11,496 nt of DNA. Origin: DATAWK01 sp036267255 (GTDB taxonomy: Bacteria; Acidobacteriota; Terriglobia; Terriglobales; Acidobacteriaceae). A program made the translations under genes and the position numbers. The notes under the pieces are model-generated. The model was not told where the DNA came from and made no database searches. It saw only the letters and a list, made by a program, of their open reading frames with translations. The stretch lies in assembly GCA_036267255.1 (NCBI GenBank), contig DATAWK010000056.1, positions 1 through 11,496 on the forward strand, read 5' to 3'. Shown one piece after another: positions 6,544-11,496 of the stretch. Position 1 is the stretch's first letter. Every line of letters begins with the position of its first letter.

Positions 6544-7141
6544 TGTCGGCACACCAGGGAGAGCGGGGCATAAACGGCGCGGAGGCAGCGGTGTTCCCGA
6601 CTACGCTCGACGACGGAACTTTTTGCCTGTTTTCGTTCGTGTAAGCGAGATGGTCCGTGCCATACTTCGACCGTTCTTGGAACGCCTCCTCAATCCAGGT
6701 TCCCAGGTTGTTCCGCCCGTCGCCAAGGACCCAATCGTAGGTTTTGCAAATCGAAGACAGCAGCGTACCGTCTGACAGCTTGAACTGGTCGAACGGGTTG
6801 CGACCAGCGATGTCGGTGTTCCGATCCTGATCCTTGATATTGTGAATCCAGACGCCGACAAGGCCATTGCCGCGACCCCAGCTCTGAATGGTCTCGTGCT
6901 GGACCCAGGGGCGCCCAGCCGTCTCCGTTCCAATCAGAACAACGGTAACCGAGGTATAGTCGAGTTGCTTGTTGATCCAGCGCTTGATGGCATCATCGCC
7001 CTGCCGCTTGATCGATTCCCAATTTACAGAATCGATGAATCCGTGTTGATCGTTCGTGGGGAGCAAGTTGCAATTTCGGACCTGTCCGGCCCGCCATGCG
7101 TCCCGCTCGTAATGGAAGCTAAAAAATGTTTGCCGAGCCAA
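6524..7141 (-). CDS. TIR-like protein, DUF1863/Thoeris ThsB type
   Basis: A 205-aa protein opening with TFFSFHYERDAWRAGQVRN (5-23), the hallmark start of the TIR-like DUF1863 family that includes the Thoeris sensor ThsB. YTSVTVVLIGTETAGRPWVQ (62-81) and HETIQSWGRG (82-91) follow as in the family, with Glu83 in the place of the TIR catalytic glutamate. VGVWIHNIKD (95-104) is the next core strand. ThsB-type proteins use NAD+ to make a cyclic ADP-ribose-like signal on phage infection; whether this one does is inferred. The C-terminal 40 residues look unstructured. Translation starts at TTG 7141: AAGGAGG lies 7 nt upstream and overlaps the stop codon of the membrane-protein gene, giving tight coupling. 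No SIR2-SLOG ThsA gene is present; the membrane protein just upstream is the likely partner. Confidence 0.82.
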   Translation of the reverse strand: MARQTFFSFHYERDAWRAGQVRNCNLLPTNDQHGFIDSVNWESIKRQGDDAIKRWINKQLDYTSVTVVLIGTETAGRPWVQHETIQSWGRGNGLVGVWIHNIKDQDRNTDIAGRNPFDQFKLSDGTLLSSICKTYDWVLGDGRNNLGTWIEEAFQERSKYGTDHLAYTNENRQKVPSSSVVGNTAASAPFMPRSPWCADNAETRR

Positions 7142-7153
7142 GGTAAATCCTCC

Positions 7154-7546
7154 TTAAAGAAACAGCGTTATTGCAAAATGCACTACGAGCAAGCCGCCGT
7201 AGAACAACAGTAGGGTTCTCGATACTGTACAAATGATCCAATGGCAAGATTTGCCGAAAGGGCGCGTCTGCATCGAAAAATCAATCTGCTCCTCGACCTT
7301 TGCTCGAACGTCGTCGTACAGCGCTATGAACCGCCGTTCGCGTGACAAGTAGTAGCCGTCCAGGAACCAGAACAGGAGCAATACCACAAAGGAGATGTAC
7401 AGGTAGCGCCGGTCGATCTGCTTAAACGTCAGCGCCAGGAGGCCGCCGGTCAACGTCACCGTCCAGCCCTTCAGCAGGAACGAATTGCCTGCCATGCGAT
7501 TGATCGCAGCTTGAATGAACTCGAGATGTTTGATCTTTGCTTCCAT
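7154..7546 (-). CDS. Three-TM membrane protein, probable effector partner of the TIR-like protein
   Basis: A 130-aa integral membrane protein with hydrophobic segments at about 23-41 (FLLKGWTVTLTGGLLALTF), 48-66 (YLYISFVVLLLFWFLDGYY) and 109-130 (SRTLLLFYGG... to the C-terminus). A charged loop, RERRFIALYDDVRAKVEEQID, follows TM2. The N-terminus HLEFIQAAINRMAGNSFLLKGW resembles a family that, from memory, often sits beside DUF1863 TIR-like genes. In such pairs the membrane protein would be the killing effector activated by the TIR product, by analogy with membrane effectors of other Thoeris and CBASS systems. I chose ATG 7546, with AGAGG 6 nt upstream. The frame extends to GTG 7594/ATG 7591 (16 or 15 more basic residues), but neither has a ribosome-binding site. 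It is the first gene of the minus-strand operon. Confidence 0.75.
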   Translation of the reverse strand: MEAKIKHLEFIQAAINRMAGNSFLLKGWTVTLTGGLLALTFKQIDRRYLYISFVVLLLFWFLDGYYLSRERRFIALYDDVRAKVEEQIDFSMQTRPFGKSCHWIICTVSRTLLLFYGGLLVVHFAITLFL

Positions 7547-7628
7547 CCCTTGCCTCTGCTGGTTCCGTTTCTTTCTGACTCTGGCAACCATCACGGGTGA
7601 GTGTTAGTCTTACCGGTGATGCGAAACT

Positions 7629-7657
7629 ATGGTAGCTCCACGGAATTCGTGTGTCAA
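7629..7657 (-). promoter_or_regulatory. Sigma70-type promoter of the minus-strand defence operon
   Basis: Read on the minus strand, TTGACA (7657-7652) is a perfect -35, followed by a 17-bp spacer and TACCAT (7634-7629) as -10. Transcription would begin near 7622, leaving a leader of about 75 nt before ATG 7546. An inverted repeat, CACG-GAATT-CGTG (7639-7651), lies wholly inside the spacer and could be an operator for the divergently encoded Xre protein. Confidence 0.7.
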
Positions 7658-7674
7658 ATTAATCCTTACGTGTG
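7648..7674. promoter_or_regulatory. Direct repeats CGTGTG, 21 bp apart, in the divergent control region
   Basis: CGTGTG occurs at 7648-7653 and 7669-7674, each preceded by T(A)T/TA and followed by an A-rich tract. The 21-bp period is two helical turns. The first copy overlaps the -35 of the minus-strand promoter and the second lies just before the xre ribosome-binding site, a sensible layout for a repressor acting in both directions. Whether Xre binds here is inferred. Confidence 0.4.
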
Positions 7675-7690
7675 AAACAGGGAGGCATCT

Positions 7691-8047
7691 ATGTCCCTTC
7701 TTCGCCTGAGCAACTTGCTGCGGGAACGAAGAGGCGGCCGCGGGGTACGGGACGTGGCGACCGAGATCGGCGTGAGCCCGGCAACGCTTTCACGGGTAGA
7801 GACCGGAAAGCTGCCTGATCTGCTTACCTTTCGAAAACTCTGCGCTTGGCTGAAGGTGGACCCGGCGGAAATCTTGGAAATGTCAGAAGAATCAGCCTCG
7901 GCTCCGATGGCTGCTGTGCATTTGCGGGCAGATGTACTCCTCACTCCTGAAGCGGCGAATGATCTCGCACAGCTGATTTTGATTGCACAACGGGAACTTG
8001 CGCGCAGATTGCGGGAGCAACGATCCGATGTTTCGTCGTGGTTTTAA
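7691..8047 (+). CDS. Xre/HTH_3-family transcriptional regulator
   Basis: A 118-aa DNA-binding protein. Residues about 6-62 are a HTH_3 domain: LSNLLRERRGGRGVRDVATE, then IGVSPATLSRVETGKLPDLL with the recognition helix around 29-38. The C-terminal half (LLTPEAANDLAQLILIAQRELARRLREQR) is a predicted long amphipathic helix that could serve dimerisation or contact with the next protein. AGGGAGG at 7679-7685 lies 5 nt before the ATG. It overlaps the metallopeptidase gene by 20 nt. Xre proteins coupled to ImmA/IrrE peptidases act as repressors that are removed by cleavage on a stress signal (ImmR/ImmA model). The likely targets are its own promoter and the divergent defence operon promoter 33 nt upstream of its start. 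Confidence 0.85.
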   Translation: MSLLRLSNLLRERRGGRGVRDVATEIGVSPATLSRVETGKLPDLLTFRKLCAWLKVDPAEILEMSEESASAPMAAVHLRADVLLTPEAANDLAQLILIAQRELARRLREQRSDVSSWF

Positions 8048-8615
8048 GACTTCTTCTGAGGAAACCGCGCTGAAGATTCGGCGCAAGCTGGAGCTTGCGC
8101 CGCACGCCCCTGTCGATCCCGGAGCCATAGCGCGATTGTTGGCTATCCCGGTCCTCTTACTCAAGGAACTCAGCGAATTGCCGGACGAGATTCGCCTCCG
8201 TCTCATGCGAGATCACTCGGATGCCTGGTCTGCAATCACAGTTTCGGACGGAAACAAGCACCTCATCGTCCTCAACCCGACGCATGCGCCAACACGAACG
8301 AATAGCAGCCTAGCGCACGAAATCGCCCATGTGATCCTAAGCCATGAACCGTCGATGATGTTCGTTACACCGCAAAGTGGAGTATCGCTGCGCACCTACA
8401 ACAAGGACCAGGAAGATGAAGCCAATTGGCTTGCCGGCTGCATACTCTTGCCGCGCGACGCCTTGGTACACATTCGGCACCGCGGACTCACCGATGACGA
8501 GATCACCGCAGAATATGGCGTGAGTCCGGCGATGTTTCGGTTCCGCATTAACGCCACCGGCGTTGATCTGCAGGCCCGCCGCGCCAAACAATATCAACGC
8601 TCACGACGTGCGTAA
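8028..8615 (+). CDS. ImmA/IrrE-family zinc metallopeptidase (COG2856)
   Basis: A 195-aa protein with the zinc motif HEIAH at residues 97-101 inside SSLAHEIAHVILSHEP, plus QEDEANWLAG (128-137), where Glu131 fits the third metal ligand. The N-terminal stretch APVDPGAIARLLAIPVLLL is the helix-strand opening usual for the family. The ATG at 8028 is preferred, with GGGAG about 10 nt upstream; the longer frame from TTG 7983 has no support. It is coupled to the Xre gene by a 20-nt overlap. In this family the peptidase usually cleaves the partner HTH repressor after a stress signal, releasing control of a mobile element or a toxin. The C-terminal tail is basic (ARRAKQYQRSRRA). No toxin domain beyond this is visible. 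Confidence 0.87.
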   Translation: MFRRGFKTSSEETALKIRRKLELAPHAPVDPGAIARLLAIPVLLLKELSELPDEIRLRLMRDHSDAWSAITVSDGNKHLIVLNPTHAPTRTNSSLAHEIAHVILSHEPSMMFVTPQSGVSLRTYNKDQEDEANWLAGCILLPRDALVHIRHRGLTDDEITAEYGVSPAMFRFRINATGVDLQARRAKQYQRSRRA

Positions 8616-8795
8616 CCTGAACGAGTCATAACCCCTTCCTGGGGCGTGAGATCGAGCAAATTCTTCCTCTTTCCGCCAGTATGCCTCCGCCTCTGTTTTG
8701 GCGACCATTGTTTGGACAGTCACTTTTCCGCCTTTGGCGATCTTCCTATCACGTCGTCGCCTAATTGGATTGAGCTTCGCGAACCGGTCTCACTT

Positions 8796-8890
8796 TGTCA
8801 CCGTCCGGTCACTTCCGACAATGTCACCGTTCGCTCCCTTCACGCAATGTCACCGTTCGCTCTCTTTACATAATGTCACCGTTCGGTTAC
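8796..8890 (+). repeat. Four 26-bp tandem repeats, candidate HipB operators
   Basis: TGTCACCGT begins at 8796, 8822, 8848 and 8874, exactly 26 bp apart. The conserved part extends to about 15 bases (TGTCACCGTTCGSTC), with a variable remainder ending in CAA or TAA. A degenerate fragment (CCGGTCTCACTT, 8784-8795) precedes the first copy. Copies 1 and 4 form an imperfect palindrome, GTNACCG-NN-CGGTNAC. Copy 4 lies inside the promoter spacer, so binding there would block transcription. HipB proteins bind several operators upstream of hipBA, which fits. Spacers of unrelated sequence are absent, so this is not a CRISPR array. Confidence 0.75.
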
Positions 8891-8893
8891 TAT
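8865..8893 (+). promoter_or_regulatory. Promoter of hipBA
   Basis: TTTACA (8865-8870) as -35, a 17-bp spacer and TACTAT (8888-8893) as -10. Transcription would start near 8900, about 20 nt before the hipB start codon at 8922. The fourth tandem repeat covers the spacer. Confidence 0.65.
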
Positions 8894-8921
8894 CGTGAAG
8901 TCATGTATGGAGGTTTTAGCG

Positions 8922-9212
8922 ATGCGGATAAGAACAGCTACCGATTTAGGTGCCTTCATCCGGGAGCGCCGTACCAAGCTCGGAATGGATCAAAGCGCCC
9001 TCGCGGAGAAGGCCGGAACAAGCCGCAAGTGGGTTGTAGAAGTGGAACAGGGCAAGCCGCGTGCCGAAATCGGCCTAATTCTGCGCACCCTCAAGACTCT
9101 TGGCGTTTCCATCGCTATTACCGCCGATGGCACGCCTAAAGCGTCCACCACTGGCAAGCCCACGAATATAGACATCAACAACATTCTCGATTCATTGAAG
9201 AAACGCCCATGA
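8922..9212 (+). CDS. hipB: HipB-like HTH antitoxin/repressor
   Basis: A 96-aa protein with a single HTH_3 domain: DLGAFIRERRTKLGMDQSAL, then AEKAGTSRKWVVEVEQGKPR with the recognition helix around residues 36-45. The C-terminal tail (TNIDINNILDSLKKRP) resembles the HipB tail that reaches the toxin. The start at 8922 is chosen because GGAGG (8909-8913) lies 8 nt upstream; GTG 8895 and ATG 8907 in the same frame lie in or before that site. Its stop overlaps the hipA start (ATGA). It should neutralise HipA and repress the operon through the 26-bp repeats just upstream. Confidence 0.88.
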   Translation: MRIRTATDLGAFIRERRTKLGMDQSALAEKAGTSRKWVVEVEQGKPRAEIGLILRTLKTLGVSIAITADGTPKASTTGKPTNIDINNILDSLKKRP

Positions 9213-10486
9213 CAAATCAACTCATCGCCCTTTTAGATGGTCGAGAGGTCGGAACAGTCCATTACAAGAACGCCAGACTCTCGTTCACCTACAACGACAC
9301 CTGGAGGAATGATCCAGGTGCGTATCCACTCTCGCTCTCTATGCCACTCGGCTCAGCGACTCATGGCCATGCACGAATCGAAGCATTCCTATGGGGATTA
9401 CTACCTGATAATGACCGGGTTCTCCAGAATTGGGGTAGGCGCTTTCAGGTATCGCCCAAAAATGTCTTTCGCCTGATCGCTAATGTAGGCGAGGATTGCG
9501 CCGGAGCCGTTCAATTCATCCGCCCAGAACGATTGGAAAAGTTGCTCACAGAGCCTATGGCAAAGGAAACTGCATGGCTCACGGAAACCGATGTGGCCGA
9601 GCGGCTACGCACCTTGCGCGCTGACCATTCTGCGTGGCGCGAAGCGCGTGACACTGGCCAATTCAGCCTCGCAGGTGCGCAACCAAAAACCGCCCTCCTC
9701 TTCGAGCGCAAGCGCTGGGGAGTTCCATCCGGCCGCGTTCCAACCACTCATATCCTGAAACCTCCTACAGGAGAATGGGATGGCCACGCAGAAAATGAGC
9801 ATTTCTCCCTGCGACTGGCGCGCGCTCTCGGTCTCATCGTTCCCAACTCCAGCGTCCTGCATTTCAAAGACGAGATCGCAATCGTGGTTGAGCGGTACGA
9901 TCGCGCACGCGCCGGGACTAAATGGTCGCGTATTCATCAGGAGGATATGTGCCAGGCTCTCGGCCTTCACCCCACGCGCAAGTATGAAAGCGACGGTGGA
10001 CCGGGAGTGCGGACAATCGTGGAACTGCTCAGGGATCAGTCCAGTAGCCCAGATCAGGACGTTCAAGCATTCCTGGATGCCATCGCGTTCAATTGGCTCA
10101 TCGCGGGAACGGATGCCCACGCGAAAAACTATTCGCTACTTTTGGGTCAAAACGCTGTTGTGCGCCTCGCGCCGCTGTACGACTTAGCGAGCATACTTCC
10201 ATATCGTCAGGTAGATCTCCGCAAAACGAAACTCGCTATGAAGATCGGCGGAGAATACCGCTTGCGGAACATCAGGTTACGTCACTGGCAAAGGCTCGCA
10301 ACGGAGTTGCGCTTGGACGATGCCAAGCTCATCGACGAAATCAGAACGATGGCGCTGGCCATCCCCGACCAAGCAACTACCGTTCAAAAACAAATAGAAG
10401 AAGAGGGTCTGTCGCATGTGACGATCACGCGATTGAGTGAACGGATTAAGACAAGGGCAGCAGCCTGTCTGAGACTCCTGCAATGA
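9209..10486 (+). CDS. hipA: HipA-like serine/threonine kinase toxin
   Basis: A 425-aa protein, close to E. coli HipA in length. Residues 1 to about 105 are the HipA N-terminal subdomain (Couple_hipA): REVGTVHYKN, DPGAYPLSLSMPL, LWGLLPDNDR. The kinase core follows: FSLAGAQPKTALL at 152-164 (flexible loop, with Ser153 in the place of the autophosphorylated serine of E. coli HipA), HILKPP at 181-186 with ATP-binding Lys184, VVERYDR at 226-232, GTDAHAKNYSLLL at 300-312 with catalytic Asp302, and APLYDLAS at 321-328 with metal-binding Asp325. All key residues appear intact, so an active kinase is expected. E. coli HipA phosphorylates glutamyl-tRNA synthetase to induce persistence; the target here is not shown. 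Translation is coupled to hipB. Confidence 0.92.
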   Translation: MTNQLIALLDGREVGTVHYKNARLSFTYNDTWRNDPGAYPLSLSMPLGSATHGHARIEAFLWGLLPDNDRVLQNWGRRFQVSPKNVFRLIANVGEDCAGAVQFIRPERLEKLLTEPMAKETAWLTETDVAERLRTLRADHSAWREARDTGQFSLAGAQPKTALLFERKRWGVPSGRVPTTHILKPPTGEWDGHAENEHFSLRLARALGLIVPNSSVLHFKDEIAIVVERYDRARAGTKWSRIHQEDMCQALGLHPTRKYESDGGPGVRTIVELLRDQSSSPDQDVQAFLDAIAFNWLIAGTDAHAKNYSLLLGQNAVVRLAPLYDLASILPYRQVDLRKTKLAMKIGGEYRLRNIRLRHWQRLATELRLDDAKLIDEIRTMALAIPDQATTVQKQIEEEGLSHVTITRLSERIKTRAAACLRLLQ

Positions 10487-11076
10487 AACCTGATCACATC
10501 ATGGAACTTAGGACAAAACCCCTATGGCTTCGGTTGTGAACCCAGCTTCATCGTCCTTTAGGAGAGCGATCATATCGGCCACTTAATAAGGCGGCCTCCG
10601 TTCTTCAAATCTTCCTGATAAACCCTCAAGCGGATCGATTTCTGGATCAGGATTCGATGCCTGCCCAAAAAAAGTAGCCTCTGAAGGTTTAAGAGAAGGA
10701 AGGAGGCCCTTCCCTCTCTCCGGCCGCCGATGGTGCCGGCACCTTCCGCGACCCATTCCCTCGGGCCGTTCCCTCCCGCAACGCCCTCCCTGACGCGCGT
10801 AAAACCATTCGGAAGGTTCCGAAATTTCTTCTTTTATCAAGTGCCCCCGCTTCATGCGGCTTTATGGCAGAGCCGGTCGGAACCCGTCAAGGCTCTCCGC
10901 TGGCGCTGCGATGAACGGGCACAAAACGCCCGGCCTTGACCGAACCCGCCTCGCCTCTGCCCGCCGCGCAAGACATGAAGCGGGGGCACTCAACAAAAGA
11001 AATTTGGTTGAGAGCAACAGGCGAAAAGCCCTCCTTCAGAATCTCGCCCCACGCGGGCAGCACAGGAGAGCACACC
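10487..11076. other. 590-bp noncoding region rich in palindromes, upstream of the ArdC-like gene
   Basis: I find no supported gene here. It holds a 6-bp-stem hairpin GGAAGG-AGGC-CCTTCC (10698-10713), a perfect 12-bp palindrome GGTGCCGGCACC (10732-10743), a perfect 16-bp palindrome TTCGGAA-GG-TTCCGAA (10808-10823) followed by a T-rich tract, and a long inverted repeat listed separately. A smaller hairpin, CGGGC-acaaaac-GCCCG, lies at about 10916-10932. The structures could include the hipA terminator, the control region of the ArdC-like gene, or a transfer origin, but nothing decides between these. Confidence 0.5.
10824..11005. repeat. Long inverted repeat, arms of about 32 bp around a 117-bp spacer
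   Basis: The right arm (10974-11005) begins CATGAAGCGGGGGCACT, continues with CAACA, then AAAG and AAATTT. The reverse complement of the left arm (10824-10856) has the same first 17 bases, then TGATA, AAAGAAG and AAATTT: the same order with a few changes and one 3-nt difference. Each arm read inwards to outwards contains a potential ATG frame coding MKRGH..KE, but no ribosome-binding site precedes either. Confidence 0.7.
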
Positions 11077-11385
11077 ATGTCTTATCTCAACAGCAACAAC
11101 ACTGCCACCACCGCCAGCAACGGCGCAACCACCAGCCGCAACGCCACGCCGCACAGAACAAATGCGGCGCAGCGCAACCGCAGCGATTCGCCCTATCAGG
11201 GGCGGACGGCGCAGAAAGACAATCCAACCCAACTCATCATCAAGCAGGCCGTGGATTTCCTCATCCAGCAGGTAGAAGCGGGCAAGAGCGAGACATTGAC
11301 CGCGTATCTGTCTGCGATGGCGCGGTTCCACAATTACAGCTTTGGCAACATCGTCGCCATTGCGCGGCAGAGAGCAGTGACATAG
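11077..11385 (+). pseudogene. ArdC-like antirestriction protein (DUF1738 N-terminal domain), prematurely stopped
   Basis: The frame from ATG 11077 has AGGAGAG at 11064-11070, 6 nt upstream. It gives a Thr/Asn/Ser-rich leader followed by NPTQLIIKQAVDFLIQQVEA and a segment matching the ArdC/TraC N-terminal ssDNA-binding domain: LTAYLSAMARFHNYSFGNIVAIARQ. In intact members this continues as roughly 'RPxATxVAGYxTW'. Here it stops at 11383-11385 right after IARQRAVT. About 35-45 bases later another frame reads LRVAGYARW (about 11421-11447), resembling the expected continuation, so an insertion and frameshift probably broke the gene; the sequence after that does not match well. ArdC proteins protect incoming plasmid DNA from restriction and are typical of mobile elements. 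The window ends at 11496, so the remainder is unseen. Confidence 0.65.
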
Positions 11386-11496
11386 TGCTACACCTCGCTG
11401 GAGTCAATAAACATGCGGGTTTGCGCGTCGCTGGATACGCACGATGGAGCGCGTCGGCCTGTGTGAACCAAACGAACGGCTCTGTGGACAGCAGGA

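Larger units (their letters stand above)
8616..8921. other. Intergenic region between the ImmA-like gene and hipB
   Basis: About 306 bases without a credible gene. It begins with a weak hairpin (CCCC 8632-8635, GGGG 8641-8644) followed after some distance by a pyrimidine-rich run that could serve as a poor terminator. The right half holds the 26-bp tandem repeats and the hipBA promoter described separately. Short frames crossing the repeats have no ribosome-binding site and no recognisable protein. Confidence 0.6.

Noticed and set aside
2114..7621. Canonical type IV CBASS or classical Thoeris
   Set aside because: No CD-NTase or TGT-like gene is present for CBASS, and no SIR2-SLOG or Macro-type ThsA for Thoeris, so neither name fits the full set.
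8796..8890. CRISPR array
   Set aside because: The period is regular but the 26-bp units are contiguous and partly conserved throughout; there are no unique spacers of about 30 bp and no cas genes.
10583..10855. 90-codon minus-strand frame starting MKRGHLIKEE
   Set aside because: It has no Shine-Dalgarno and its start is one arm of the long inverted repeat; the rest has no protein-like pattern. Reported as a repeat instead.

Overview
This window looks like accessory DNA of a mobile element in a moderately GC-rich Gram-negative bacterium. It is framed by the C-terminal part of a TraI/TrwC-type conjugative relaxase-helicase on the left and a broken ArdC-type antirestriction gene on the right, with a dense defence island between them. 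Acidobacteriota is my guess from the general look of the mobilisation and ArdC-like proteins, but that is weak: there is no rRNA, housekeeping gene or tRNA to fix the taxon. By eye the defence genes are more AT-rich than the flanks.

Layout: (1) 1-1824 (+), 3' part of a relaxase/helicase carrying an internal tandem duplication. (2) 1825-2113, intergenic, with a perfect 20-bp palindrome and a second inverted repeat at the next gene's start. (3) 2114-3630 (+), a translationally coupled pair: D12-class adenine methyltransferase and an OGG-like helix-hairpin-helix DNA glycosylase. (4) 7546-3640 (-), a tightly packed six-gene operon read towards that pair: three-TM membrane protein, TIR-like protein (DUF1863/ThsB type), E2-like protein with a SEC-C tail, a 104-aa protein, a PfkB kinase/nucleoside deoxyribosyltransferase fusion, and a divergent QueC. 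A good sigma70-type promoter lies at 7629-7657. (5) 7691-8615 (+), divergent Xre regulator and ImmA/IrrE metallopeptidase. (6) 8616-8921, intergenic, with four 26-bp tandem repeats embedded in the promoter of (7) 8922-10486 (+), a hipBA toxin-antitoxin pair. (8) 10487-11076, a 590-bp noncoding stretch rich in palindromes and a long inverted repeat. (9) 11077-end, ArdC-like gene with a premature stop.

The most interesting part is 2114-7621. An OGG-fold glycosylase together with a QueC-like enzyme is the ancillary set of type IV CBASS, yet I see no CD-NTase, no TGT-like gene and no CBASS effector. Instead the island has a TIR-like protein and a membrane protein (a Thoeris-like sensor/effector pair), an E2-like protein, a PfkB-NDT fusion and a small protein with a flexible Gly/Ser-rich N-terminus. 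My inference is a composite anti-phage system in which TIR signalling drives a membrane effector, while a 7-deazaguanine/nucleobase branch modifies a protein or nucleic acid. The Xre-ImmA pair shares the divergent control region and may be its switch. Whether this is one system or two adjacent ones cannot be decided from sequence alone.
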